Below are positions 28,447 through 37,793 of a DNA stretch of 64,000 nucleotides, in pieces. This DNA comes from Afifella sp. IM 167 (GTDB lineage Bacteria; Pseudomonadota; Alphaproteobacteria; Rhizobiales; Afifellaceae). The notes below the pieces were generated by a model. It made no database searches and was not told the DNA's origin. It was given only the letters and a program-made list of their open reading frames with translations. The DNA lies in NCBI RefSeq assembly GCF_020144925.1, contig NZ_NSLC01000009.1, positions 1 to 64,000 on the forward strand. Reading direction: 5' to 3'. Position numbers and translations under genes: made by a program. How positions within the stretch are numbered: position 1 is the stretch's first letter; the number at the start of each line of letters is the position of its first letter.

Positions 28447-30789
28447 CTATTCGCCTTCGCGGATCGCGGTGGCGAGCCGCCAGATCTCGTTGCCGTTGAG
28501 AGGCGTCTTCAGGACGCTGATACCGAGCGCGTCGGCCACGGCGTTGGCGATGGCCGCCGCCGGTCCGATGGCGCCGCCCTCGCCGAGGCCCTTGGCGCCG
28601 AGCGGCGTGCGCGGCGTCGGCGTCTCGATGTGGTGCACCTCGATGTTCGGGATCTCGGTGGCGAGCGGCATCAGATAGTCGGCGAAGCTCGTCGACAGCG
28701 GCTGGCATTCCTCGTCGTAGATGAAATGCTCCAGCATCGCCGAGCCGATGCCCTGCACGATGCCGCCGCGCACCTGCCCGTCGACGATGAGCGGATTGAG
28801 GATGGTGCCGCAATCCTCCACGGCGAGGAAGCGGCGAAGCTTCATCTTGCCGGTCTTGATGTCGATCTCCACCACCGCCGCGTGCAGCGCGTTCGCATAG
28901 GTGCCGTCGGCCGAGCCGTCGAGGCTGTAGGCGGCTTCAAGGCCCGGGATCATGCCCTCGGGCAGTTGGTCGACATTGCGTAGCGCGATGCGGCAGAGCT
29001 TCCGGATTTCGATGAAGCGATCCTCCGCGCCGTCCACCTGCGCCTTGCCGCCGTAAAGGACGATTTTCTCCTTGTCGGTCTGCAGGAGATGGCCGGCGAT
29101 GGCGCGCAGCTTCTCGGCGAGGATCTTCGACGCCTCGTGCACGGCGCCGCCGCCGAGCGGGCCGCCGCGGCTGCCCCAGGTGCCGACCGAATAGGGTGTC
29201 GTCAGCGTGTCGCCCTGGCGCACATAGACGTTGGAAGGGTCGACGCCGAGCACATCGGCGGCGACCTGCGCCATCACCGTTTCGTGGCCCTGGCCGTGGT
29301 TCTGCAGGCCGACATCGACGATCACCTCGCCATCCGGCTCCATCTCCACGCGCGCGGCGATATAGCCGGTCTCGATCGGCACGCGCCGGCGCGTGAAATC
29401 GGGCGTGCCGTGCGCACCCTGCTCGATGAAGAGAGCGCAGCCGACGCCGATGCGCGTGTCGGACGAGGCCTTCGAGCGCGCCGCTTCCGCGATGTCGGCG
29501 GCAAGGAGATCGCGCGCCTTTTCAAGGGATTCGGCGTAGGAGCCCGGATCGTAGGTGAAGCCCAGCACGTTCTTGTAGGGAAAGTCGCGGATGACGTTCT
29601 TCAGCCGGATCTCGAAGGGATCCATGCCGAGCTCGGCCGCGATCTCGTCCATCAGCCTCTCCAGCGAGAAGACCGCCGAGGGTCTTGCGACGCCGCGATA
29701 GGTGCCGAGCGGGCATTTGTTGGTGGCGAGTGCCCGGAATGTGGCCTCGTAGGCCTGAAAGTCGTAGGGCCCCGGCATGACCTTCGCCGCCATCCCCGGA
29801 TCGCCGGCCGCGGTGAAGGGGTAGGTGGAATAGGCTCCGACATCGACGCTGATATCGGCCTTGAGGCCGAGCAGGCGTCCCTCGGCCGAGACATAGGCCT
29901 CGAGCGTGTGCTCGTGGTCGCGCGCATGGATGGAGGCCATCATGTGCTCGCGCCGGTCCTCGATCCATTTCACCGGCCGCCCGGTCTTCATGGCGAGCCA
30001 GGGCACGAGCACCTCTTCGACGAAGACCTGTCCCTTGACGCCGAAGCCGCCGCCGACATCGGGCGCGACGACGCGCACCCGGCTTTCCGGCAGGCCGAGC
30101 TCCTCGCAGATATAGGTTCTGACCAGATGCGGGATCTGGGTGGAGGTCCACACCGTCAGGACGCGGCTCGCCTGGTCGTATTCGGCGACGACGCCGCGGC
30201 ATTCCATCGGCACGCCCGTCTGGCGCTGGTTGTAGAAGGTGCGGCGGATGACATGCGCCGCCTCGGCCTTCGCCGCATCGAGGTCTCCGCCCTTCATCTG
30301 CCGCTCGATGAAGATGTTGCCCTTCCAGTTGTCGAAAATGGCGGGCATTTCCGGATCGCGCGCCTGCGCCATCGTGCCGACCACGGTGAGCGGGTCGTAA
30401 TCGATGAAGACGAGCTCGGCCGCGTCCTCCGCATCGTAGGGATCGTCGGCGAGGACCGCGGCGACCGGCTCCCCGACGAAGCGGACCTTGTCTTCCGCCA
30501 GCACCGGCTGCTCGGAGAACTGCATCTCCGGAAAATCCTGATGGGCCGTCACCGCGATGCCGGCCGTGTCCTTGCCGGTGAAGACGATCGTCGGATAGGC
30601 GAGATCGGCGAGACCGTCCGTGTCGATCTCCAGGATCTTCGCATGGGCGTACTGCGCCCGCACGAAGGAAAGGTGCAGCATGTTCGGCAGTCGGATGTCG
30701 TCGATGTAGCGCGCCGTGCCGGAAAGCAGGCGCGTATCCTCCACGCGCTGGACGCGCGCGCCGACATGTCTCGGACGGTCAGCCTGCAT
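28447..30789 (-). CDS. Xanthine dehydrogenase-family molybdenum-binding large subunit
   Basis: Catalytic subunit of a molybdenum hydroxylase, 780 residues. Cofactor-binding segments include GGGFGVKG, TYRGVARP and the terminal catalytic Glu737 in GLGEGG. The loop at TYRGVARP lacks the AYRCSFR motif of true CO dehydrogenase, so despite CoxL-like annotation in many genomes the enzyme should hydroxylate an aldehyde or an N-heterocycle. It overlaps the preceding FeS-subunit gene by 11 bases and is the last of three genes transcribed leftward. Likely cytoplasmic, with electrons passing through the 2Fe-2S and FAD subunits. Substrate unknown. Confidence 0.9.
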   Translation of the reverse strand: MQADRPRHVGARVQRVEDTRLLSGTARYIDDIRLPNMLHLSFVRAQYAHAKILEIDTDGLADLAYPTIVFTGKDTAGIAVTAHQDFPEMQFSEQPVLAEDKVRFVGEPVAAVLADDPYDAEDAAELVFIDYDPLTVVGTMAQARDPEMPAIFDNWKGNIFIERQMKGGDLDAAKAEAAHVIRRTFYNQRQTGVPMECRGVVAEYDQASRVLTVWTSTQIPHLVRTYICEELGLPESRVRVVAPDVGGGFGVKGQVFVEEVLVPWLAMKTGRPVKWIEDRREHMMASIHARDHEHTLEAYVSAEGRLLGLKADISVDVGAYSTYPFTAAGDPGMAAKVMPGPYDFQAYEATFRALATNKCPLGTYRGVARPSAVFSLERLMDEIAAELGMDPFEIRLKNVIRDFPYKNVLGFTYDPGSYAESLEKARDLLAADIAEAARSKASSDTRIGVGCALFIEQGAHGTPDFTRRRVPIETGYIAARVEMEPDGEVIVDVGLQNHGQGHETVMAQVAADVLGVDPSNVYVRQGDTLTTPYSVGTWGSRGGPLGGGAVHEASKILAEKLRAIAGHLLQTDKEKIVLYGGKAQVDGAEDRFIEIRKLCRIALRNVDQLPEGMIPGLEAAYSLDGSADGTYANALHAAVVEIDIKTGKMKLRRFLAVEDCGTILNPLIVDGQVRGGIVQGIGSAMLEHFIYDEECQPLSTSFADYLMPLATEIPNIEVHHIETPTPRTPLGAKGLGEGGAIGPAAAIANAVADALGISVLKTPLNGNEIWRLATAIREGE

Positions 30790-31285
30790 GGTTCGCTCCC
30801 CCGCTCGCGGCCATCTGGTCGCCGATCGCCTTGCGCACCGCCGCGACGATGCCGTGATAGCCGGTGCAGCGGCAGATATTGCCGCTCATCGCTTCGCGGA
30901 TCTCCTCGTCCTCCGGCATGCGCGCCTCTTCCACCATGCGCGAGACGAAGGGCACGAGGGTCATGATGTAGCCCGGCGTGCAGTAGCCGCATTGCAGCCC
31001 GTGCTCGCTGCGGAAGGCTTCCTGGAGGAGATGCTCCGCGCGTACGCCTCCGATGGACTCCACGGTGCGGATGGAGGCGCCGTCGCACTGCACGGCAAAA
31101 GTCAGGCAGGAAAGGCGCGGCACGCCCTCGATATGCACCGTGCAGCAGCCGCAGGCGCCCTGGGCGCAGCCGATATGGACGCCCGAAAGCCCGAATTCCT
31201 GCCGCAGCACATCGGCAAGCAGCCGGCGCGGCTCGACGCTCAGCCGGCGCCGGACGCCGTTCACCTCAAGTTCGATCTCTTGCAT
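30779..31285 (-). CDS. Molybdenum hydroxylase 2Fe-2S subunit
   Basis: Small electron-transfer subunit of 168 residues with two 2Fe-2S clusters. The plant-ferredoxin-type domain holds Cys40, Cys45, Cys48 and Cys60 (GCAQGACGCC), and the helical domain Cys99, Cys102, Cys138 and Cys140 (QCGYCTPG, CRCTGY). No Tat leader is visible, so the complex should be cytoplasmic. The ATG at 31285 lies two bases after the FAD-subunit stop; the gene end overlaps the large subunit. Confidence 0.93.
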   Translation of the reverse strand: MQEIELEVNGVRRRLSVEPRRLLADVLRQEFGLSGVHIGCAQGACGCCTVHIEGVPRLSCLTFAVQCDGASIRTVESIGGVRAEHLLQEAFRSEHGLQCGYCTPGYIMTLVPFVSRMVEEARMPEDEEIREAMSGNICRCTGYHGIVAAVRKAIGDQMAASGGANHAG

Positions 31286-31287
31286 GG

Positions 31288-32163
31288 CTATTCCTGTCCT
31301 GCCTCGAGCGCCCGCTGGCAGGCCTTCTCCACGGCCCGGCTGGTCAGCTCGGCCGCCAGGCTGCGGCGATATTCGCTCGAGGCGACGTTGTCGCTGATGG
31401 GGTCGATGCCTTCGGCGAAGGCGCGCCCGGCGGCCCTGGCCTCGCAAGCGGAGAGCGGCTTGCCGGAAAGCGCCTCCTCGGCGGGGATGGCGCGGATCGG
31501 CTGGAGCTCGACGCCGGTTGCAACGATGCGGGCACCGGTGATGGAGCCGCCAGAGAACGTAATCTGCGCCCCGACCGAGACGGTGGCGAAGTCGCTGCGG
31601 CGCTCCGAGATCTCCATGAACGCGCCGGCGGAATGCGCCGGGGGGAGGGGGAACTCGACAGCGACGACCATCTCGCCTGCCTCCAGCGCCGTCATGTAGG
31701 CGCCGAGGAAGAAGTCGTCTGCGGCGATGCGTCGCTCCCCGTTCGCCGAGCGGGCGATGATCGTCGCGCCGTAGAGCATGGCGACGGCGGGCAGCTCGGC
31801 GGAGGGATCGGCATGGGCGATGCTGCCGCCGATCGTGCCGCGGCTGCGGATCGTCGGATGTCCGATCCACTGCACCGCGTCGTGGAAGGCGGCGAAGCGC
31901 TCGCCGATCACCTTCTCCTTCAGGTAGCGCTCGTGGCGAACCAGCGCGCCGACGCGCAGGACGTCGCCCTCCACCTCGATGAAATCCAGCGGCAGGCCGT
32001 TGATGTCGACCAGATGGGCGGGGCGCGCCAGCCTGAGATTCATCATCGGCACGAGGCTTTGCCCGCCGCCGAGGGGCCGGCCTTCCTCGCCGAATTCGGC
32101 AAGCAGCGCCAGGGCATGATCCAGGCTCTCGGCCCGGTGATACTCGAACGGGGTTGGCCTCAT
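31288..32163 (-). CDS. Molybdenum hydroxylase FAD-binding subunit
   Basis: FAD subunit of 291 residues. The ATG at 32163 (MRPTPFEYHRA) gives the normal CoxM-like length; longer starts add a non-conserved leader. FAD-binding motifs GGGQSLVPMM and TIGGSIAHADPSAE are present. It is the promoter-proximal gene of the medium-small-large operon, divergent from TRAP operon 3 across a 264-base region that contains the second composite operator. Confidence 0.9.
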   Translation of the reverse strand: MRPTPFEYHRAESLDHALALLAEFGEEGRPLGGGQSLVPMMNLRLARPAHLVDINGLPLDFIEVEGDVLRVGALVRHERYLKEKVIGERFAAFHDAVQWIGHPTIRSRGTIGGSIAHADPSAELPAVAMLYGATIIARSANGERRIAADDFFLGAYMTALEAGEMVVAVEFPLPPAHSAGAFMEISERRSDFATVSVGAQITFSGGSITGARIVATGVELQPIRAIPAEEALSGKPLSACEARAAGRAFAEGIDPISDNVASSEYRRSLAAELTSRAVEKACQRALEAGQE

Positions 32164-32281
32164 CACTCTTCCGTTTCTGAAAGGCAGGGCGCGGGCGTCG
32201 GCCCGCTTCGGACCGGCCCGAATGCCGTGACACAAATCCGCTAGCACGGAGCGCCACGATGCAGGAAACGTATCCTCGTCT

Positions 32282-32310
32282 TGTATGCAATGTCAAAAAG
32301 ATTGTAGACA
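32282..32310. promoter_or_regulatory. Composite operator, probable GntR/FCD site (copy 2)
   Basis: TTGTATGCAA (32281-32290) and TTGTAGACAA (32302-32311) are near-palindromes starting 21 bp apart. Over 29 bases the site matches the 17313-17341 site in the pattern TGTATRCAAT, seven free bases, AGATTGTMGACA. It lies in the divergent promoter region of the molybdenum hydroxylase genes and TRAP operon 3, about 118 bp from each nearest start codon. Confidence 0.65.
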
Positions 32311-32427
32311 AGATGGAGGTCGAGCAATAGCCTGCATCACTGCTGGGCGTGGCGAGTGTTTGTGCATTTGCCCGTCTGGTGCAGTGTCGAACGCGGCTGG
32401 GAAACCGCGAACGCGGAGGTTCACAGG

Positions 32428-33438
32428 ATGAGCATTCACAGGAATTTCGGCAGGACGGGCGCGGTGCTGGCGGCGCTCGGTATCGCGACTTTTGCAACCG
32501 GCGCCATGGCCGAGGATTCGGTCACGCTGCGCATGGTCGGCGCTTGGGCGCCGAGCGTGTCTCCCTATGCGGAGGTCGGCACCAAGTTCGCCGAGTTCGT
32601 CAACGAGAACTCGGGCGGCAAGATCACCATCAACTATGTCGGCGCCGACGATGTGGTGCCGACCTTCGACCAGCCGGAAGCGCTGGTGAACGGCGTCTTC
32701 GACGTCTGGTACGGCGCGCCGAACTACTGGGCCGGCATCATCCCGGGCGGCTATGTCACCGAGCTTTCCACCGAGCTCGTTCCCGATGGCGGCCCCGGCT
32801 CTGACATCTACGGCTACATGATCGACATGTATGCCAAGCACGGCGTGCGCTATCTCGGCCATGCCGCCGGCGACATCGGCGTCGGCTCGCACTTCCTGCT
32901 CTCCCAGAAGGAGGTCAAGGGCCTCGACGACCTGAAGGGCATGAAGCTGCGCGTGCCGCCGCTGACCCGCTACTTCGTCCATGCGGCCGGCGCCGAATCC
33001 GTCACGCTGCCGCCGAGCGAGGTCTTCCTCGCCATGGATCGCGGCACGGTCAACGGCTTCACCTGGCCGGTCGCCGACGGCTTCACCAACTACGGCTGGC
33101 AGACCGTTACCAAGTACATGGTCGACGAACCGATGTACCGCAGCGGCACCGGCATCGACATGAACCTCGACAAGTGGAACGAGCTGACCGAGGACCAGCA
33201 GAAGATCCTGCTCGACGCCGTCGCCAAGACGCAGGAATGGACCCGCGGCCGCTTCGCCGAGGCCCAGGACGAGCAGGAAAAGAAGATGCTCGAGGCCGGC
33301 ATGCAGAAGCTGGAGCTTTCCGACGAGGAGGCCGCGCGCTGGACGAAGCTCGCCCAGGACTCGCTCTGGGAATATCTCGCCACCGTCATGTCCGAGGACG
33401 AACTTTCCGGCGCCAAGAAGCTGCTTGCGAGCAAGTAG
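32428..33438 (+). CDS. dctP: TRAP transporter substrate-binding protein (DctP family), system 3, first copy
   Basis: Periplasmic binding protein of 336 residues with signal peptide ending FATGAMA before EDSVTL. The conserved ligand segment MKLRVPPLTRYF keeps the binding arginine. It is a close paralogue of the next gene, with which it shares VVPTFDQPEALVNGVFDVW and PMYRSG. Start at ATG 32428 after CGGAGGTTCACAGG. First gene of TRAP operon 3. Confidence 0.92.
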   Translation: MSIHRNFGRTGAVLAALGIATFATGAMAEDSVTLRMVGAWAPSVSPYAEVGTKFAEFVNENSGGKITINYVGADDVVPTFDQPEALVNGVFDVWYGAPNYWAGIIPGGYVTELSTELVPDGGPGSDIYGYMIDMYAKHGVRYLGHAAGDIGVGSHFLLSQKEVKGLDDLKGMKLRVPPLTRYFVHAAGAESVTLPPSEVFLAMDRGTVNGFTWPVADGFTNYGWQTVTKYMVDEPMYRSGTGIDMNLDKWNELTEDQQKILLDAVAKTQEWTRGRFAEAQDEQEKKMLEAGMQKLELSDEEAARWTKLAQDSLWEYLATVMSEDELSGAKKLLASK

Positions 33439-33486
33439 CTCCGGCGTCTCGCCAGCCTTCAATGCTCACAAAGAGGGGATATAACC

Positions 33487-34500
33487 ATGAGCAATCGAAA
33501 GACGAACTTTGCACTGGGAGCGGCGCTCTGCGCCGCCCTCATTGCCACGACCTCCGCCGGCTCGGCGCTTGCCGACGAGATCAAGCTGAGGATGGTCGGC
33601 GCCTGGGCGCCCGAATTCTCGCCCTCCGCCGATGTCGGCCACAACTTCATGAAGAACGTGAACCGCATCGGCGAGGGCAAGGTCCGCATCGACTATATCG
33701 GTGCCGCCGATGTGGTGCCGACCTTCGACCAGCCCGAAGCGCTGGTGAATGGCGTCTTCGACGTCTGGTACGGCGCGCCCAACTACTGGGCGGGCGTGGT
33801 CCCGGCCGGCGACATCACCGAGCTCTCGCCCTTCGATACGCCCGATAACGGGCCGGGCTCCGAGCTTTACGATTTCATGGTCGATCTCTACGCGGCGAAG
33901 GGCGTTCGCTATGTCGGCCACGCGGCTGGCCTGCCCGGCATCGGCGCGCACTACATCTCCTCGCAGAAGAAAGTGGAGAGCCTGGACGACCTCAAGGGCA
34001 TGAAGCTGCGCGTGGCACCGCTGACGCGCCATTTCGCCCAGGCCGCCGGCGCCGAGCCGATCACTCTGCCGCCGAGCGAGATCTATCTCGCCATGGACCG
34101 TGGCACGGTGGACGGCTTCACCTGGCCGGTCGCCGATGCCTTCACCCGCTACAAGTGGCAGCAGGTGTCGAAGTACCTGATCGACCAGCCGATGTACCGC
34201 AGCGGCGTCAGCGTCAACATCAACCAGTCTGTCTGGGACGAGCTGCCGGATGACGTGAAGCAGATCATGCTCGACGCCATGGCCGAGACCCAGGAATGGA
34301 CGCGCGGCTGGTTCCAGAAGAACCTCGACGAACAGATCGCCGGGATGAAGGAAGCCGGTATGGAGGTCCTTCCGATCTCCTCGGAAGTGTCCGAGGCCTG
34401 GACGAGCCTCGCCGAGGAATCGCTCTGGGACTACTACGAATCCGTCATGGATCCGGAGACCTTCGCCCAGGCGGAAAAGCTGCTCGAGCGCGGCAGCTGA
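33487..34500 (+). CDS. dctP: TRAP transporter substrate-binding protein (DctP family), system 3, second copy
   Basis: Tandem paralogue of the preceding gene, 337 residues, 48 bases downstream. It has its own signal peptide (ATTSAGSALA before DEIKL) and its own GAGGGGATATAACC leader. The binding arginine is kept (MKLRVAPLTRHF). The core around the ligand is nearly the same in both, while the first 40 residues and the C-terminal region differ more. Two binding proteins with one membrane pair suggests a split in ligand range or in expression. Confidence 0.92.
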   Translation: MSNRKTNFALGAALCAALIATTSAGSALADEIKLRMVGAWAPEFSPSADVGHNFMKNVNRIGEGKVRIDYIGAADVVPTFDQPEALVNGVFDVWYGAPNYWAGVVPAGDITELSPFDTPDNGPGSELYDFMVDLYAAKGVRYVGHAAGLPGIGAHYISSQKKVESLDDLKGMKLRVAPLTRHFAQAAGAEPITLPPSEIYLAMDRGTVDGFTWPVADAFTRYKWQQVSKYLIDQPMYRSGVSVNINQSVWDELPDDVKQIMLDAMAETQEWTRGWFQKNLDEQIAGMKEAGMEVLPISSEVSEAWTSLAEESLWDYYESVMDPETFAQAEKLLERGS

Positions 34501-34532
34501 CGGGTTTCACCTGAGCATCCGGTGAGAAGGAC

Positions 34533-35048
34533 ATGACGAAACTCGGCCGCAATCTCGATCGCCTGCTGGGCTTCTTCGCCGCCATCGCCGGGGTGCTGCT
34601 GGTGGTGATGATGCTCGCGACCGTCGTGAAGGTCGCGATGCGGGCCGCGCTCAACCAGGGCATCCTCGGCATCGACCAGATCAGCGGGACGATGATGGTC
34701 TACATCACCTTTCTCGCCGCTGCCTGGGTGCTGCGCAAGGAAGAGCACGTTTCGGTCGAGATATTCGTCTCCTGGCTGCGGCCGGCCTACGGCCGGTGGC
34801 TGCAGGTGGCAAGCTCCCTCATCGGGGCCGCCGCCTGCCTCTCCCTTGCCTATTTCTCGACGAAAGCGGTGCTTCTCTCCCTGCATCGCGGCATCGTCGT
34901 CGCGGCCGAGCTGGAGATACCGCGTGCCATCAATCTCGGTGTCATCCCGCTCGGCTGCTTCATTCTCGGCATCGAGTTCCTGCGTCGGGCGGTCCGTTTC
35001 TATACGGGCCATAATCCCGTCCACCATCCCGAAGATCTGAGGATCTGA
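34533..35048 (+). CDS. dctQ: TRAP transporter small permease (DctQ family), system 3
   Basis: A 171-residue subunit with four hydrophobic helices; LLGFFAAIAGVLLVVMMLATVV is preceded by a basic start. The segment GIDQISGTMMVYITFLAAAWVLRKEEHVSVE matches the DctQ second helix and following loop in type. AGAAGGAC stands before the ATG. It is followed after five bases by dctM. Confidence 0.88.
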   Translation: MTKLGRNLDRLLGFFAAIAGVLLVVMMLATVVKVAMRAALNQGILGIDQISGTMMVYITFLAAAWVLRKEEHVSVEIFVSWLRPAYGRWLQVASSLIGAAACLSLAYFSTKAVLLSLHRGIVVAAELEIPRAINLGVIPLGCFILGIEFLRRAVRFYTGHNPVHHPEDLRI

Positions 35049-35053
35049 GCGCC

Positions 35054-36373
35054 ATGGACCTGGAATGGTGGGGCTACCTGATAGCCTTCTTCTCCGCGCT
35101 CGCGGTGCTGATGCTGACCGGCCTGCCGGTCGCCATCGCCTTCCTGATCGTCAACATGATCGGGGCCTACATGCTCTGGGGCGGGCTTTCCGGCTTCAAC
35201 CAGCTGGTTCTGAGCATCGACAGCTCGATCTCGACCTTCATCCTCGTGCCCGTGCCGATGTTCATCCTCATGGGCGCGATCATGTTCCATTCCGGTATCG
35301 CCAACCGGATGATCGGCGTCCTCGACCAGTGGCTGGGCTTCATCGCCGGCCGGCTGGCGGTTCTGGCGATCGGGGCAGGGGCGATGCTCGGCACGCTGAC
35401 CGGCGTCGCCATGGGCTCGGTCGCCATGCTCGGCTCCACGCTCGCCCCGGAGATGGAAAAGCGCGGCTACGCCAAGGCGATGTCGCTCGGCCCGATCCTG
35501 GCAAGCGGCGGGCTCGCCATCCTCATCCCGCCCTCGACGCTCGCCATCGTGGTCGCGAGCCTCGGCGGCTTCTCCGTCGCAAAAATCCTCATCGGCATCA
35601 TCGTGCCGGGCCTGCTGCTGGCGGCCATGCACATCGGCTATATCGTCATCAGGGTGACGCTCAATCCCGACCTGGCGCCGCCCTACGAGACGGAGCGGGT
35701 GCCGTTCGGCCGGCGCGTGAAGGACCTGTTGCTCTATCTCGTGCCGCCCGTCTCCATCGTGGTGATGGTGATCATCCTCATCTTCTTCGGCATCGCCACG
35801 CCCACCGAGGCGGCGGCCATCGGCACCTTCCTGACCTTCGTTCTGACGGCCCTCTACGGCAAGCTGAACTGGCAGCTCCTGCGTGTCGGCGTCGGTCAGG
35901 CGACCCAGCTTTCCGTGATGATCCTCTTCATCCTCACGGGCTCCGCCGGCTTCAGCCAGCTTCTTTCCTTCTCGGGCGCGACGTCGCAGATCACCCAGCT
36001 CGCCACCGACCTGCCGGTGCATCCGATCGTGCTTCTGATCCTGATGCAGCTGATCGTCGTCTTCCTCGGCATGTTCATCGAGCAGACCTCGATCGTGCTC
36101 GTCACGATCCCGATCTTCCTGCCGATCGTGAAGCAGATGGGCTGGGACCCGACCTGGTTCGGCATCATCATGATGGTGAACCTGGAGATGGCGACCATCA
36201 CGCCGCCCTTCGGCCTGTCGCTCTTCGTCATGAAGGGGGTGGCCCCGCCCGATACCAAGATGACGGACATCTACGCGGCGGCCCTGCCGTTCATCTGCAT
36301 CAACATCCTTCTGATGGGCCTGATGATCGCCATGCCGGCGCTCGTCCTGTGGCTGCCGGACTTCATGCCGTGA
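35054..36373 (+). CDS. dctM: TRAP transporter large permease (DctM family), system 3
   Basis: Transport subunit of 439 residues with DctM landmarks: LTGLPVAIAFLIVNMIGAYM, GVAMGSVAMLGSTLAPEM, IPPSTLAIVVASLGG and ITPPFGLSLFVMKG. It serves the two binding proteins encoded upstream. The substrate probably feeds the divergent molybdenum hydroxylase, judged only from context. Confidence 0.93.
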   Translation: MDLEWWGYLIAFFSALAVLMLTGLPVAIAFLIVNMIGAYMLWGGLSGFNQLVLSIDSSISTFILVPVPMFILMGAIMFHSGIANRMIGVLDQWLGFIAGRLAVLAIGAGAMLGTLTGVAMGSVAMLGSTLAPEMEKRGYAKAMSLGPILASGGLAILIPPSTLAIVVASLGGFSVAKILIGIIVPGLLLAAMHIGYIVIRVTLNPDLAPPYETERVPFGRRVKDLLLYLVPPVSIVVMVIILIFFGIATPTEAAAIGTFLTFVLTALYGKLNWQLLRVGVGQATQLSVMILFILTGSAGFSQLLSFSGATSQITQLATDLPVHPIVLLILMQLIVVFLGMFIEQTSIVLVTIPIFLPIVKQMGWDPTWFGIIMMVNLEMATITPPFGLSLFVMKGVAPPDTKMTDIYAAALPFICINILLMGLMIAMPALVLWLPDFMP

Positions 36374-36431
36374 GCCGCAGCCTGTCGCCGGAGCCGATCC
36401 CCACCACACCCAAACTTCTTTGGAGGAAGCC

Positions 36432-37700
36432 GTGAGCACCAGCCGCCAGGAGATCCTGGACAAGATCGACCAGAGCCGCGAGGAGGCCGTCGAATTCCTG
36501 CGCGAGATGATTTCGATCCCGAGCGTCACCGGCGACGAGGCGGCCATCCAGGCCTACCTTTCGGATTACCTGAACAAGGTCGGGCTTGATGTCGACATGT
36601 GGGAGACGGACTGGGAGGAGCTGAAGAAGCATCCCGGCTACCGCCCGGTCGAGCGCGGCTACGAGGGCCGGCCCAACATCGTCGCCACGCTGAAGGGCGA
36701 AGGCGGCGGCAAGTCCCTTCTCCTCAACGGCCACACCGATGTCATCCCGGTCGGCAACGGCGAGGGCTGGAGCGTCGGCCCCTGGTCGGCCGAGATCCGC
36801 GACGGGCGCATCTACGGCCGCGGCTCCGCCGACATGAAGAGCGGCGTCGCCAGCCACATCCTCGCGGTGAAGTTTCTGAAGGAGCTAGGCGTCAAGCTGA
36901 AGGGCGACGTGCTCATCGACATCGTCATCGACGAGGAGGTCTCCGGCCACGGCACCCTCGACACGGTGGCGCGCGGCTACAAGGCCGATGCCGGCATCTC
37001 CGGCGAGACCAGCGACCTCGCCGTGCAGCCGGCCTGCATCGGCCGCATCTGGTTCGAGATCGCCATCAACGGCAAGCCGGCCGGCGTGCAGCAGCGCTAC
37101 AAGGGCATCAGCGCCATCGAGCTCGGCTACAAGATCGTCAAGGCCGTGCAGGAGCTGGAGGACAGGCGCGTCGCCACCGTCACCCATCCGCTCTATCCGA
37201 ACGCGCTCGATTCGCTCCCCTGCCTCGTCGGCAGCTTTCAGGCCGGCGCCTATCCGAGCGCCTTCCCGGCGACGGCGCTCCTGAAGGGCTCGATCGGCAC
37301 GGTGCCGGGCGAGGACCATGAGGGCGTCAAGCAGAGCCTCGTCGATCATATCGCAGAGGTCGCCTCGAAGGACGAATGGATGAAGGACCATCCGCCGGTC
37401 GTGCGCTTCGTCGGCTACGACGCGGAGGCCTCCGAGATCGCGACCGACCATCCGATCGTCGATCTCGTTTCGCGCAACTTCAGGGAAGTCGCCGGGCGGG
37501 ATCCGGAAATCAGCGGCCGCCAGGGTGCTGCCGATACGCGCTTCCTCAACAAATACGCCGATACGCCGACCGTCATCTTCGGCCCCGGATCGACGGCCGT
37601 GATGCATTCCGACGACGAGTACGTCTCGATCGACGACTACATCACCGCCATCAAGGTGATGGCCCTGTCGATCTACGACTGGTGCGGCCCCTCCGACTGA
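36432..37700 (+). CDS. M20-family deacylase/peptidase (ArgE/DapE type)
   Basis: Zinc-dependent amide hydrolase of 422 residues. Metal and catalytic residues are visible: His101 and Asp103 in NGHTDVIP, Asp134 in GSADMKSG, and Glu168-Glu169 in DEEVSGHG. The inserted dimerisation domain follows, and the C-terminal GPGSTAVMHSDDEYV holds the late metal-binding histidine. GTG at 36432 is chosen because GGAGG lies 7 bases upstream. Family members remove acyl groups from amino acids or hydrolyse carbamoyl compounds; here it may open an amide formed in heterocycle breakdown, which is inference. Confidence 0.83.
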   Translation: MSTSRQEILDKIDQSREEAVEFLREMISIPSVTGDEAAIQAYLSDYLNKVGLDVDMWETDWEELKKHPGYRPVERGYEGRPNIVATLKGEGGGKSLLLNGHTDVIPVGNGEGWSVGPWSAEIRDGRIYGRGSADMKSGVASHILAVKFLKELGVKLKGDVLIDIVIDEEVSGHGTLDTVARGYKADAGISGETSDLAVQPACIGRIWFEIAINGKPAGVQQRYKGISAIELGYKIVKAVQELEDRRVATVTHPLYPNALDSLPCLVGSFQAGAYPSAFPATALLKGSIGTVPGEDHEGVKQSLVDHIAEVASKDEWMKDHPPVVRFVGYDAEASEIATDHPIVDLVSRNFREVAGRDPEISGRQGAADTRFLNKYADTPTVIFGPGSTAVMHSDDEYVSIDDYITAIKVMALSIYDWCGPSD

Positions 37701-37793
37701 GGGGCGAGCAAAGCCGGCGCCCGTCCGCCTCGCATCGCGGGATTTTTCGGGCGGGCCGCCGACCCCATTCCAACAGCCACGCAGAACATTTCC

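Noticed and set aside
28447-32163. Annotation of the three-subunit enzyme as aerobic CO dehydrogenase.
   Set aside because: The large subunit reads TYRGVARP where CO dehydrogenase has the AYRCSFR active-site loop; the presence of coxG alone does not prove CO oxidation.
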